This document shows positions 7,973-17,534 of a DNA stretch of 64,000 bases, piece after piece (within the stretch, counting starts at the first letter, position 1; every line of letters starts with the position of its first letter). Made by a program: the position numbers and the translations under genes. The stretch is from assembly GCA_016186945.1 (NCBI GenBank), contig JACPKR010000020.1, positions 61,031-125,030 on the forward strand. The letters run 5' to 3'. The notes beneath the pieces were generated by a model. It did no database searches. It had not been told where the DNA came from and saw only the letters and a program-made list of their open reading frames with translations. This DNA is from Deltaproteobacteria bacterium (GTDB lineage: Bacteria; Bdellovibrionota_B; Oligoflexia; Oligoflexales; Bog-1112).

Positions 7973-8926
7973 TCAGCTCCCCTTAAGGTCTGCGATGCAC
8001 AATTCGTATTCTTTTTTAAGACGCTCGACAAGTTCCGAAACGGTGGGAATGTCTTCGATCGCTCCGCTGATTTGTCCTATCTCCAACTCCCCCTCCTCCC
8101 GATCTCCCTCGAACATCCCACGTCGGGCTCGTCCTTTACCGAGGGTTTCCAGGAGCTGTTCGACCGAAGCACCTGCCTCCTCCATTCGGTGAACGGTCTC
8201 AAAAAAATGATTCTTGAGAATCCTAACCGGCACGAGCTTTTTCATACACAACATCGTCCCTCCTGCGGGAGCCTCCACGATGGCCTGTTTAAAGGCTGGG
8301 TGAGCGCTTGACTCTACCGTTACCGCGAATCTGCTACCCATCTGAGCACCCCAAGCGCCGAGCGCGAACGCTGCCGCAATGGCACCACCGGAAGCAATCC
8401 CTCCCGCTGCGATGACGGGAATTTTAACGGCTTTTACAACTTCAGGAATCAGGACCATTGTGGTGATTTCGTCACGCCCGTTGTGCCCACCGGCCTCGAA
8501 ACCTTCTGCAATGACGATATCGACTCCTGCATCTTCGCATTTCTTCGCCAACAGGGGGCTGGAAATGACATGCAGGACGGTACAACCTGCATCTTTTAGC
8601 TTGGCAGTGTAAGGTTTGGGACTACCCGCCGAGGTTATGAAAATGCGTACGCCCTCCTCAAGGGCGACTTCGATCTGTTGGTCCGTCTTCGAGTAAAGGA
8701 GTGGCACGTTGACTGCGAAGCTCTTCCTGGTCAAGCCCTTCGCTTTCCGCAGATGCTGGCGCAGGAGATCGGGCTGCATGGAAGCAGCACCAATGACCCC
8801 CAAAACGCCCGCGTTCGCTGCTGCTGCTGCTAATTTGGCACCGGACACCCAAACCATCCCCGCTTGGATGATGGGAAGATCAATATTTAGAAGTTTACAA
8901 AGCACCTCTCTCTTTCCATACCGCAT
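7973..8926 (-). CDS. Nitronate monooxygenase / FabK-type flavoprotein
   Basis: A 317-aa FMN-binding TIM-barrel protein of the 2-nitropropane dioxygenase superfamily. QAGMVWVSGAKLAAAAANAG and GVIGAAS are at the N-terminus, IAEGFEAGGHNGRDEITTM in the middle, and PVIAAGGIASGGAIAAAFAL with GAQMGSRF bind the FMN phosphate. The AEGxEAGGHxG...TTM pattern is shared by FabK enoyl-ACP reductases and class II nitronate monooxygenases; sequence by eye does not separate them. It is co-directional with, and 2 bp from, an FNR-type reductase. Confidence 0.82.
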   Translation of the reverse strand: MRYGKREVLCKLLNIDLPIIQAGMVWVSGAKLAAAAANAGVLGVIGAASMQPDLLRQHLRKAKGLTRKSFAVNVPLLYSKTDQQIEVALEEGVRIFITSAGSPKPYTAKLKDAGCTVLHVISSPLLAKKCEDAGVDIVIAEGFEAGGHNGRDEITTMVLIPEVVKAVKIPVIAAGGIASGGAIAAAFALGAWGAQMGSRFAVTVESSAHPAFKQAIVEAPAGGTMLCMKKLVPVRILKNHFFETVHRMEEAGASVEQLLETLGKGRARRGMFEGDREEGELEIGQISGAIEDIPTVSELVERLKKEYELCIADLKGS

Positions 8927-9104
8927 ACCGACGTTCTCCTTCGTGAACGACCCTAAACCAGACCTAGGAACGGGATCATAACCCGATCAAAAAAATTAAT
9001 CCTATGAAATTCGGGAGAAAAAGCAAATTTGCAGCGTCCCAAGTCGAGTTGAACGGGTACGTTCCGATATAATGACAGGACTATTTTGAACCTGGGAGGT
9101 TAGC

Positions 9105-10307
9105 GTGTCTGTAACCGAGGAGTTACCCAAGAAGCTCCTTCTTGTGGACAATGATGAACCGTTTCTGAAAAGTGTCAGCTTTATGCTTGAACCTAAGGGG
9201 GTCAATGTCCTTCAGGCAAAGGATTGGGAGAGTGCCTTATACCTCTTCAACAACAATAGGGTGGATGTGGCTATTGTTGAGCTTGAGCTGGAGGGTTTGA
9301 ACGGCATGGCTTTGATTCAGAAGTGGCGCAACCACGAAATACAGACAAAAAGGGATGCGGGCTTCATCCTGGCGACCGGAAAGCATACGGAAATTGCATC
9401 GGATCGCGCCCTCGTCAACGAACTGGAAGACATCACGGTTATCGAAAAGCCCTTTAATGTTGCTAAGCTGATGATAGCATTGATCAACGGCATGAAAGTT
9501 TCCAGACAGCGAGAAAAATTCAACGAAGTTGACTACAAAGTCATCCGCCCCCTGCTGAATAAAGATAAATTTGAAAAAGCCCTCGATATCGCCCGGAATA
9601 AACTCGAACCCATCGGCCCCCGTGGCGTTTTCAAAAGCGCCATTATCCATGCCGATGCGGGGAAACCGGAACGCGCCCTTCAGCTTATGGATAAATTATT
9701 GAAAGACGATCCCAACAACCTGAGATACCAAAATGAAGCAGGCAAAATTAACCTTAAAATGGGTAATCCGGAAAAAGCCAGACAGTATTTCGAAGCAGCT
9801 GACAAATTGGCTCCCGATAACATCGAACGCATGTACCAAATGGCAACCATGTACCTGCAACTTAAAGAACCTGATAAGAGTGTTGAGAAAATGCAACAAT
9901 TGCTGAAAACGTCCCCTGAACAGCCGGACCTAAAATACGACATGTTTGACCAACTCCTGGATGCAGGATTTGAAAAACACGCACAAGATTTCTGCGAAAA
10001 AACATCGACCGCTAGCGAACTGCTCCGCCATTTTAACAACAAAGGAGTGATGTACTCCAAAACCGGGGACTTTGCGAAATCGGTGTCAGAATACGAAAAG
10101 GCCCTCAAACTGATTCCGGGGAATAAAGAGAACTACAGGGTCCTGTTCAATATGGCCATTTCCCACATCAACATGAAGACTCCCGACGACATTAGCAAAG
10201 CGCGGGTTCTTCTTGCAGAATGCCTCGACCTTAAACCCAACTTTGACAAAGCCAAGGAAAAACTTGTCATGGTGGAGAAGTACCTGGAAAACCAAAAAAG
10301 TGCATGA
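9105..10307 (+). CDS. Pseudo-receiver domain protein with C-terminal TPR repeats
   Basis: A 400-aa cytoplasmic protein. Residues 9-130 are a response-regulator receiver domain: acidic pair in LLVDNDEP (D15, D17), a Thr-like ILATG, and the conserved Lys in IEKPF. The phospho-acceptor position reads VAIVELELEG, so Glu59 stands where Asp is expected. It may mimic the phosphorylated state permanently. Residues about 180-395 hold at least five TPR units (for example ALQLMDKLLKDDPNN, KARQYFEAADKLAP, SVSEYEKALKLIPGNKE), implying a protein-protein scaffold. GTG start is supported by GGGAGGT 6 nt upstream; a perfect -10 TATAAT is at 9068-9073 without a well-spaced -35. No cognate histidine kinase is nearby. 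Confidence 0.85.
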   Translation: MSVTEELPKKLLLVDNDEPFLKSVSFMLEPKGVNVLQAKDWESALYLFNNNRVDVAIVELELEGLNGMALIQKWRNHEIQTKRDAGFILATGKHTEIASDRALVNELEDITVIEKPFNVAKLMIALINGMKVSRQREKFNEVDYKVIRPLLNKDKFEKALDIARNKLEPIGPRGVFKSAIIHADAGKPERALQLMDKLLKDDPNNLRYQNEAGKINLKMGNPEKARQYFEAADKLAPDNIERMYQMATMYLQLKEPDKSVEKMQQLLKTSPEQPDLKYDMFDQLLDAGFEKHAQDFCEKTSTASELLRHFNNKGVMYSKTGDFAKSVSEYEKALKLIPGNKENYRVLFNMAISHINMKTPDDISKARVLLAECLDLKPNFDKAKEKLVMVEKYLENQKSA

Positions 10308-10308
10308 C

Positions 10309-10398
10309 CCGCCTGTGGCACGGAGGTGGTTTGGAGAAAATCGTGGCAAGGAGGTGGTTTGGAGGAAACTGCGCAGCTGGTTCCTCCAAGGCTTCTCG
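10309..10398. repeat. Family A repeat, copy A3, with a partial left-arm duplication
   Basis: A truncated CTGTGGCACGGAGGTGGTTT arm precedes a normal GTGGCAAGGAGGTGG...CTGGTTCCTCCAAGG unit. It lies between the convergent TPR-protein and gltA genes. Confidence 0.85.
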
Positions 10399-11688
10399 CT
10401 AGTTTCTATCCCCGATAGGACGATACTCCTGGAGCGTTTCCCCTGTGTAAATCTGACGCGGACGACCGATCCTGTCGTCGTTGTCGAAGTGCATTTCACG
10501 CCAGTGGGCGATCCACCCCGGCAAGCGTCCCAGGGAAAACATGACCGTATACATGTTCTTGGGAATGCCTAGTGCGCGGTACATAATGCCGGAGTAAAAG
10601 TCGACGTTAGGGAAAAGTTTGCGTTCAACAAAGTATGAATCCGACAGTGCGGCTTCCTCAAGTTTACGTGCGATATCAAGCAGGGGGTCTTTCTTTTTCA
10701 ACTTATTCAAGAGATTGTCACAAGCTGCCTTGATCACCTTTGCCCGAGGGTCATAGTTTTTGTAAACGCGATGGCCAAAACCCATGAGTCGGAAGGTGCT
10801 GTTTTTGTCTTTCGCCGCTTTCAGTGCTGCGTTAACGTCTCTTCCGTTTTTTTCAATCTCGACTAACATTTCCACAACAGACTGGTTGGCGCCGCCGTGT
10901 TTAGGCCCCCAAAGTGCGCAGACGCCCGCGGCAATAGACGCAAAGAGGTTGGCATCGGATGAGCCGACCAGGCGAACGGTCGAGGTCGAGCAGTTTTGTT
11001 CATGATCCGCATGTAATATGAGCAGCATGTTGAGAGCGGCAACGGCTTCGGGATTGATTTCGTATGGCTCGGAGGGGACTGCGAACATCATATGGAGGAA
11101 GTTTTCGCAGTAGCTGAGCGAATTCTTCGGGTAGATTACCGGCTGTCCGATACTTTTCTTAAACGAGTAGGCCGCAATCGTTCGAAGTTTCGACAAAACA
11201 CGGGGGATGAGGTGCTCAACCTGCTCAAGATCTTTCGGGTCAAGAGAGTCGGTGTAATACGCCGACAGAGAGCAAACCATAGAAGATAAGATGGCCATGG
11301 GGTGGGCTGTCGACGGATAACCATCGTAAAAGTGCAGCATGTCCTCGTGAATAAGGGAGTGATAACGAAGTTTGTTGCTGAAGTCTGACAGCTCAGATTT
11401 TGTCGGTAGATGACCATAAATGAGTAGGTAACTCGTCTCGACAAAGGTTGATTTTTCTGCCAGAACTTCTACAGGGATGCCGCGGTAACGCAGGATACCT
11501 TTTTCGCCGTCTATGTAGGTGATGGAACTTTGGCAGGAGCCTGTATTGCCATAGCCTGAGTCGATTGTGATGTAGCCAGTTTCGTTCCTTAGGGTGCGTA
11601 TATCGATCGCCTTTTCATCCTGGGAGCCTATTATAATGGGAAGAGTGTAAGTTTTGCCTTCAATCTTGAGTTCAACAGAGTTGTTCAT
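10399..11688 (-). CDS. gltA: Citrate synthase (type II)
   Basis: A 429-aa TCA-cycle enzyme condensing oxaloacetate and acetyl-CoA. N-terminal IDIRTLRNETGYITIDSGYGNT, SSITYIDGEKGILRYRGIPV, catalytic His region GPKHGGANQ, and MGFGHRVYKNYDPRA are hallmark motifs, with HADHEQNCSTSTVR between them. Length and N-terminal beta domain fit the hexameric, NADH-sensitive Gram-negative type. AGGAGAATGGCAGC precedes ATG 11688. It is divergent from polA across an 85-bp gap that must hold both promoters; I could not pick them with confidence. Confidence 0.96.
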   Translation of the reverse strand: MNNSVELKIEGKTYTLPIIIGSQDEKAIDIRTLRNETGYITIDSGYGNTGSCQSSITYIDGEKGILRYRGIPVEVLAEKSTFVETSYLLIYGHLPTKSELSDFSNKLRYHSLIHEDMLHFYDGYPSTAHPMAILSSMVCSLSAYYTDSLDPKDLEQVEHLIPRVLSKLRTIAAYSFKKSIGQPVIYPKNSLSYCENFLHMMFAVPSEPYEINPEAVAALNMLLILHADHEQNCSTSTVRLVGSSDANLFASIAAGVCALWGPKHGGANQSVVEMLVEIEKNGRDVNAALKAAKDKNSTFRLMGFGHRVYKNYDPRAKVIKAACDNLLNKLKKKDPLLDIARKLEEAALSDSYFVERKLFPNVDFYSGIMYRALGIPKNMYTVMFSLGRLPGWIAHWREMHFDNDDRIGRPRQIYTGETLQEYRPIGDRN

Positions 11689-11773
11689 GCTGCCATTCTC
11701 CTAAAAGTAATGTCGGGATCAATCTTTCCCGGAAAGGGACTTGCGAAGCAGATCTATTATATAGGAATAGACG

Positions 11774-14545
11774 ATGAGTACCAAAAAATTTTTCCTCATT
11801 GATGCAATGGCTATGGCTTTCCGCTGCTTTAAGGCGATGGAAAAGCGTCCATTACTAACTTCCAGGGGGCTGCCTACTTCTGCAATTTACTGCTGTGCCC
11901 AGATTCTCATTAGGTTATGGGAGAACGAAAAGCCAGACTATCTTGTGATGGCCTGTGATTCGAGGGAAGACACATTTCGCCATGAGATGTTTGAAGACTA
12001 CAAGGCCCACCGGAAGGAGTTTCCCGAGGACTTGAGTGTGCAGATGCCTTATCTGTTTCGCATGTTCGACGCGTTCGGTCTGAAAACCTTTCGTGTTGCA
12101 GGTTTCGAGGCGGACGACATTATCGCTTCTCTTGTTGCTCAATTCTCCACTCCTAAGTTGCACAGCTACATTGTGTCAGGGGACAAGGACTTCATGCAGC
12201 TCATCAGTGACAGGGTATCCATCTACTCCCCACAGAAGGGCGGGCTTATTAAACGTATCGACGAAAAGGGCGTGTTCGATTATTTCCATTGCAAACCGCA
12301 TGAGGTGATCGACGTCCTCGCACTAAAGGGCGACAACAGCGACAACGTCCCTGGCGTAGAAGGAGTCGGCGACAAGGGCGCTGCACAACTCATCGCGCAA
12401 TTCCACAGCCTGGAGAACCTTTACGAGCACCTCGATGACGTTACCGACAGACGCCAGCAGGAAAATCTTCGTGCCCATAAGGAAGACGCCTTTCTTTCTA
12501 AGCGGCTTGTCACTCTTAAGACTGATCTCAATTTGGACATTTCCCTCGATGAAATGGCCTGCGACTGGCAGAAGGTGATCGCAAACGATGGCCTGATCCA
12601 GTTTTTTGAAGAGATGGAATTTCGCACCCTTGTGAAACGGCTCCAGGGAAAAAGGGCAAGCGCAGGGCGGTCGAAAAAAGCTAAGCCGCTCTTCCTATCC
12701 ACAGAGGAACTTATCCGCACTCACGTCAAGGATCCACTGAAGCGCGACTACAAACTTGCCAATAATGCCGACACGTTCAGTGAATTAATGAATGCCCTGC
12801 ACAGTACTTCTGTGTTTTCTTTCGACACTGAGACCACGGGGTTAAGTATTGTCAATGATAAACCGATCGGCATAAGTTTTGGAGTTGCCCCCGGGAAGGC
12901 ATTTTATGTTCCCCTCCTCGACAAGCATTTGCAAAACCTTGATGCGAGGCACATTCTGAACACGCTTGACCCGATCTGGCGAGACAAGGAGAAACTGAAA
13001 GTTGCCCACAATCTGAAGTTCGACATGCATATGCTTGCCAACTTAGGCGTTACTATCTCCGACCCTGTAGGCGACACGATGATCGCAGGTTTCCTGCTTG
13101 ATGCGACCGATAGCTTCGGCATTGATGCCCTCAGCCGAAAATTCATCAACGTCAGCAAAATTCCTACTTCCGCTCTTATGGGAAAGAAAAAAGACCAACC
13201 CATGTCGGAAGTCGATCTGCCCCTTCTGACGCATTACGCCTGTGAAGACGCTGACTGCTGCTTGCGTCTTCATGAGCATTTCCTCCCCCGGCTTAAAAAA
13301 GAGGATAAGCTCCTGCTACTCTACGAGACAATCGAAATGCCACTCGTGCGTGTTTTGGCCGACATGGAACGCGTTGGCATTTGCGTTAACACGGCAACTT
13401 TGGAAAAACTTTCTGGTGAACTTTCAGAACGAGCCGCTATCATTGAGAGGGAAGTTCATACACTCGCCGGAGAGCAATTTAACCTCAACTCTCCCAAACA
13501 GTTACAGATCATTCTTTATGAAAAACTCAAGATCCATGAAGCACTCGGTGTAAAACAAATTAAGAAGACGAAAAGTGGTTTGTCTACAGATGTCTCCGTC
13601 CTGGAAACTCTTTCCGCACACCCTCTGGTCAAGCTTCTTCTGGAATACCGCACCATCATGAAGATGAAGGGAACCTACGCAGACACCCTACCTCTCATGA
13701 TTGACGAACATTCTCGCATCCACACAACCTTTCATCAGACAGGTACGGCTACAGGGCGCCTGAGTTCTTCCAACCCTAATTTGCAGAACATCCCGATTCG
13801 TACGGAGTTGGGTCGTAAGATTCGAGCTGCCTTTGAAGGACAGGGCGAGCTTCTGCTTGTTTCTGCCGACTATTCACAGATCGAACTTCGCATCCTCGCT
13901 CACATTACCGGTGACAAAAACCTGAGTCAGGCGTTTGCCACTGGGCTAGATGTTCATGCTGCTACGGCCGCTGCCGTCTTTGAGAAACCGTTGGAGGACG
14001 TGAGTAGGGAGGAACGATCTAACGCTAAAGCAATCAATTACGGGATCGCCTACGGCATGGGCCCCCAACGTTTGTCCCAGACGACAGGAATTTCTGTGAA
14101 AGAGGCCAGGAACTTTATCGCGAAGTATTTCACAAGCTTCCCGAAAATTCGCGAATATATGGACGAAGCCATAACATTCGCCACTACACATGGCTTCACA
14201 AAAACCCTCATGGGGCGACAGCGCCCCTTGGAAGGCTTGGATCGCCAAAGCGGCCTTGTTCTAGCGAACGCAAGAAACGTCGCCATTAACTCGCCCATCC
14301 AAGGGACCGCCGCTGACCTGATCAAACTCGCTATGATCGCGATCCATCGGGAGATTAAAAAACGCTCCCTCTCTGCTAAGATGCTTCTGCAAATCCATGA
14401 CGAGTTGGTATTTGAGTGTCCCCCCGATGAATTGAAGACCCTCTGCCCACTCATCAAAGAGGGTATGGAAGGAGCGATGAAACTTTCTGTCCCCCTGGAC
14501 GCTTCCATAGGATATGGGAAAAATTGGCTGGAGGCCCATCAGTGA
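11774..14545 (+). CDS. polA: DNA polymerase I
   Basis: A 923-aa full-length Pol I for Okazaki-fragment maturation and repair. The 5' nuclease domain (about 1-290) has CDSREDTFRHEMFEDYKAHR and VSGDKDFMQL. The 3'-5' exonuclease (about 330-510) keeps FDTETTGL and HNLKFDMHML, so proofreading is likely intact. The polymerase domain has TATGRLSSSNPNLQNIP, SADYSQIELRILAH (motif A, about 697), RSNAKAINYGIAYGM (motif B) and QIHDELVFE (motif C, about 875). AGGA lies 7 nt before the ATG. Its stop overlaps the tatC GTG by 4 nt. Confidence 0.97.
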   Translation: MSTKKFFLIDAMAMAFRCFKAMEKRPLLTSRGLPTSAIYCCAQILIRLWENEKPDYLVMACDSREDTFRHEMFEDYKAHRKEFPEDLSVQMPYLFRMFDAFGLKTFRVAGFEADDIIASLVAQFSTPKLHSYIVSGDKDFMQLISDRVSIYSPQKGGLIKRIDEKGVFDYFHCKPHEVIDVLALKGDNSDNVPGVEGVGDKGAAQLIAQFHSLENLYEHLDDVTDRRQQENLRAHKEDAFLSKRLVTLKTDLNLDISLDEMACDWQKVIANDGLIQFFEEMEFRTLVKRLQGKRASAGRSKKAKPLFLSTEELIRTHVKDPLKRDYKLANNADTFSELMNALHSTSVFSFDTETTGLSIVNDKPIGISFGVAPGKAFYVPLLDKHLQNLDARHILNTLDPIWRDKEKLKVAHNLKFDMHMLANLGVTISDPVGDTMIAGFLLDATDSFGIDALSRKFINVSKIPTSALMGKKKDQPMSEVDLPLLTHYACEDADCCLRLHEHFLPRLKKEDKLLLLYETIEMPLVRVLADMERVGICVNTATLEKLSGELSERAAIIEREVHTLAGEQFNLNSPKQLQIILYEKLKIHEALGVKQIKKTKSGLSTDVSVLETLSAHPLVKLLLEYRTIMKMKGTYADTLPLMIDEHSRIHTTFHQTGTATGRLSSSNPNLQNIPIRTELGRKIRAAFEGQGELLLVSADYSQIELRILAHITGDKNLSQAFATGLDVHAATAAAVFEKPLEDVSREERSNAKAINYGIAYGMGPQRLSQTTGISVKEARNFIAKYFTSFPKIREYMDEAITFATTHGFTKTLMGRQRPLEGLDRQSGLVLANARNVAINSPIQGTAADLIKLAMIAIHREIKKRSLSAKMLLQIHDELVFECPPDELKTLCPLIKEGMEGAMKLSVPLDASIGYGKNWLEAHQ

Positions 14546-15306
14546 ACACAAAAGCAGAAGAAACATTAATAGGCGACGGAAGGGTGATGTCGCTCTCGCA
14601 ACACCTTGGTGAACTGCGCGAACGAGTGGTCAAATCGCTTCTCGCCATCCTTGTACTTTTTTTCGTGGCTCTTTTTTTCAGCTCCCAGATCCTTAACTTT
14701 CTCAAAGGTCCCCTCGCTGCCGCTCTTCCCGACACTGCTGACGTCCTCCATTTCACCGGACCTATGGAAGTGTTCCTCGCAACGATAAAGGTTTCCTTGC
14801 TGGCTTCGTTTATCTTCTCCTGCCCGGTCTGGATTTATCAATTCTGGAGGTTTCTCGAACCGGCGCTTTACCCAGGGGAACGTCGCTATGTACTCCCTTT
14901 CATCTTTGCGTCGATCGTCCTTTTCTGTCTGGGGGTTTTGTTCAGTTACTACGGCATTTTTCCCCTGGCTTTGGAATTTCTGATGAGTCTGGGGATGGAG
15001 GTTGGTCGTCCTATCATTACCATCTCTGACTACCTTTCTGTCTTAATGATTATGATCTTTGGTTTTGGAATTGTCTTTGAAGCGCCTTTGGTTCTCGTCT
15101 TGCTAGCGACCCTTGACTTAGTGTCTGCAAAACTCCTGTCCCAGTACAGGCGTTTTGTGATTATTCTGATACTGATCATTTCCGCCATCTTCACCCCACC
15201 AGATCCGCTTTCACAAATCGGAATGGCCATTCCTCTCTATTTGATGTATGAACTTTCTATAGTGATTATTAAAAAAATGGAGAAACGAAAAGCCCCAGCC
15301 GCATGA
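14542..15306 (+). CDS. tatC: Sec-independent protein translocase TatC
   Basis: A 254-aa inner-membrane protein with six predicted helices, the receptor for twin-arginine signal peptides. The N-terminal LSQHLGELRERVVKSL, then FTGPMEVFLATIK and FWRFLEPALYPGERR, are core TatC signatures. I place the start at GTG 14542 (overlapping the polA TGA) rather than TTG 14524: the GGAGG within polA is 7 nt from this GTG. tatA/tatB are not in this window. It is coupled at its 3' end (ATGA) with an outer-membrane-type gene, so polA-tatC-barrel form one transcription unit. Confidence 0.94.
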   Translation: MNTKAEETLIGDGRVMSLSQHLGELRERVVKSLLAILVLFFVALFFSSQILNFLKGPLAAALPDTADVLHFTGPMEVFLATIKVSLLASFIFSCPVWIYQFWRFLEPALYPGERRYVLPFIFASIVLFCLGVLFSYYGIFPLALEFLMSLGMEVGRPIITISDYLSVLMIMIFGFGIVFEAPLVLVLLATLDLVSAKLLSQYRRFVIILILIISAIFTPPDPLSQIGMAIPLYLMYELSIVIIKKMEKRKAPAA

Positions 15307-16085
15307 CCTTAATGATCCTACTGCTGTCCGTATGTTTCCTCGATCAAGCTGTTTTGGCTAGTTCCCAAGACATAGAGCCTGCTCCTGAAATTCCTTACAA
15401 AGGGCGCGCCTGGGTTGTGGAAGCGGCAGGTATTCAGCACCATTTGAAAGGCACAAAAGACAATCAAATAGAAGGTGTGGGGAGCCGCCTTTCTCTAGGT
15501 TACGGTAAGATCCAGCCACTCTACTTCTTTTTTGTAAACGCAGAACTCTTGCTCGGCCCTTACAACATAATTTACCGAAACGTAAAGGTCGATTACAACG
15601 CAAGCGGGCTAAGCCTCATCGGAGGTAGCAGTGTCAAGAACCTAACCTTGCGAGGAGAAGCGACAAGCTTTGGCCTTCTCGCAGGGCTGGGGTATAGAGA
15701 GTTTGCAGGTAAATCTATAGGTCGCGCTGATTATGCGGAAATTCTGGACAAGACGGAAGCAGTGATCCATTACCGCAACAGCGTTGTCGCTGTCGAAACA
15801 AGCTTTGGTGTTTTCTTCTCGTGGGTCAAGTCACAGAGACCAGACAGCCATAATCCAGAACTTCTTTTAACACGTAACGATGGCCTCATGCTGTCTCTAA
15901 GCTTCGCTATTCCTGTCTACTCCCGGTACCGTTCGCGCGTCGAGACCTTCCGATCGGACGAAGAGCGTAAAGAAGAACTCGACAAGGAAAATGATGATCC
16001 TGGGCCTACCAAAGTCTTGACACAGACCGGGGTCCTTGATGGCTTTCAAATCATCCTTTCCCTTCGTGCGTTCCTAGGAACCTAG
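15303..16085 (+). CDS. Predicted outer-membrane beta-barrel protein, unknown function
   Basis: A 260-aa protein. The N-terminus MTLMILLLSVCFLDQAVLAS is a signal peptide. The body alternates polar and hydrophobic residues in short strands with Gly/Tyr turns (LSLGYGKIQPLYFFFVNAEL, TSFGLLAGLGYREFAG), as in 8-12 stranded barrels. A charged segment near residues 215-240 (RSDEERKEELDKENDD) breaks the pattern. I do not recognise a family. Its ATG overlaps the tatC stop (ATGA). Confidence 0.6.
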   Translation: MTLMILLLSVCFLDQAVLASSQDIEPAPEIPYKGRAWVVEAAGIQHHLKGTKDNQIEGVGSRLSLGYGKIQPLYFFFVNAELLLGPYNIIYRNVKVDYNASGLSLIGGSSVKNLTLRGEATSFGLLAGLGYREFAGKSIGRADYAEILDKTEAVIHYRNSVVAVETSFGVFFSWVKSQRPDSHNPELLLTRNDGLMLSLSFAIPVYSRYRSRVETFRSDEERKEELDKENDDPGPTKVLTQTGVLDGFQIILSLRAFLGT

Positions 16086-16138
16086 GCGGGGCAAGGAGGT
16101 GGTTTGGAGGAAACTGCGCAGCTGGTTCCTCCAAGAAC
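16086..16138. repeat. Family A repeat, copy A4
   Basis: GGGGCAAGGAGGTGGTTTGG through CTGGTTCCTCCAAGAAC, sitting within about 55 bp between two convergent genes. Likely doubles as a terminator hairpin. Confidence 0.85.
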
Positions 16139-16139
16139 T

Positions 16140-17522
16140 CTAAAAAAGAAGGTAACGTTGCGGGCGAAGTGGCAAGAAATAGCCAATACCAAAAGAAAGT
16201 CGAATATGGTCGCCGCTCAGCCTTAAAAGATCGTCCTCTAAGTTTTCTTCAAAAATGAAAATCGTCTCTGCGAATGCAAAAAAGTTCCGACTGAAAAACG
16301 CTCGATAGCCAAGTGTTACGGCGGGGAGAAAAGTCACCCTATTCTGCAGTAGGCGCTCTGTTGTCTTGCCGTAGAGGTATGCTGGTCCGCCACCGATACC
16401 TAGAGTGAACGCACCTGCTGGGGTGTGTACAATCCCCTCTAGCTGGAAATTGACGAAGATCCGGAACAAAACCCACGTGAGAGTTTCGTCCTCTCCGAAA
16501 TCTGTTTCCACCGCAAAGTCATGGGCCTCATAGAAAAACTGAAAAGAAGGGCCAAAGTTGTAGTCCAAGGCCCACGGTTCCATACTTCCCGGGTTTCGTA
16601 TGGAAAACAACTCCACGAAAGGCACCGTCCTCGCGTTCTTTCCCTCCAACACTACATCTTCCAACGGCTCAAAACGATTCGGAATCAGGCTTTGTCCTGC
16701 ACTGACTGTGTTGGGTATGGCGTTGAGAAGAAAATCCGTGAATGCAAACCCAAACCAGCCTTTCTTTTCACCCAGGGGAAGCGAAGATCGGGGGACTTCA
16801 AACTTGACCTCCTCGTCTTCTGTTCCACTATAGATGTCCTTCACCTTTATAGTGACAGCATAGGCCTCATCGCCCTCATGAATTTCAAAATCCACGAGCG
16901 TGTTTGCGCCTGTCTCATAAGCCCACAGGTTAAGAAAATCTTGTGGGAAGTGTCGTCTCTTTGTTTTGTTTCTAACTCCGAAATAGGAAAAAACTTCGTC
17001 TGCAACTTCATTGCTGACCAAGGTGTCGCAGGCACTGGCTGATGTTTCCAGTATTCTCCTCCCTTCACTCAGAATGGTTTCTGAAACAATCAGACTTTCA
17101 TGATAGGGAGGAAGCAGCAGGTAGCGCTTACAAAATTCGCCTTCTCCTTTCTCTTCTGTTTCGAGAAACACGTGTGAGGGGCATTCCAACCCTGCTCCTG
17201 TCAACAAGTCTAACCCCAGCCCAGCAACGCTGAAAAGCGGGTGAAAGAAAGCAAAAAAGCCATTGCCTAAGACGGAGTCTAGCCAACTGATGCCGCAAGA
17301 TACCTTATGCTCCTTGGAGTGCTCTGGTCCTGTGTAAAGAGTGAGGTTCCAATCCCGACGAAGTTTCACGGCAAACGGAGTTTTTTCCAAGAGTTCGCCA
17401 TCTTTTCCATACACAGGTAGGCCGCGGGGATGCGAATCAACGGAAATATACTGTGTCCCTGTAAACACGGTGGCACAAGCGCCCGTAAGGGAGAAAAGGA
17501 GTACTGCGAGAAGAAATTTCAT
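16140..17522 (-). CDS. Large outer-membrane lipoprotein with PEGA-like start and barrel-like C-terminus
   Basis: A 460-aa protein. The signal MKFLLAVLLFSLTGAC ends in a lipobox (LTGAC), so Cys16 is probably lipidated. Residues 25-60 (SVDSHPRGLPVYGKDGELL then TPFAVKLRR) resemble a PEGA-type surface beta-sandwich. A middle alpha/beta region is unclassified. The C-terminal 150 residues have barrel-like alternating strands (AFTLGIGGGPAYLYGK, TLGYRAFFSRNFFAFAETIF) ending in YLLF. Function unknown. It converges with the tatC-linked barrel gene across repeat A4. Confidence 0.6.
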   Translation of the reverse strand: MKFLLAVLLFSLTGACATVFTGTQYISVDSHPRGLPVYGKDGELLEKTPFAVKLRRDWNLTLYTGPEHSKEHKVSCGISWLDSVLGNGFFAFFHPLFSVAGLGLDLLTGAGLECPSHVFLETEEKGEGEFCKRYLLLPPYHESLIVSETILSEGRRILETSASACDTLVSNEVADEVFSYFGVRNKTKRRHFPQDFLNLWAYETGANTLVDFEIHEGDEAYAVTIKVKDIYSGTEDEEVKFEVPRSSLPLGEKKGWFGFAFTDFLLNAIPNTVSAGQSLIPNRFEPLEDVVLEGKNARTVPFVELFSIRNPGSMEPWALDYNFGPSFQFFYEAHDFAVETDFGEDETLTWVLFRIFVNFQLEGIVHTPAGAFTLGIGGGPAYLYGKTTERLLQNRVTFLPAVTLGYRAFFSRNFFAFAETIFIFEENLEDDLLRLSGDHIRLSFGIGYFLPLRPQRYLLF

Positions 17523-17534
17523 CTGATCTCTATT

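Noticed and set aside
11689-11773. Promoters between gltA and polA
   Set aside because: AT-rich boxes exist but no pair had acceptable spacing, so none is claimed.
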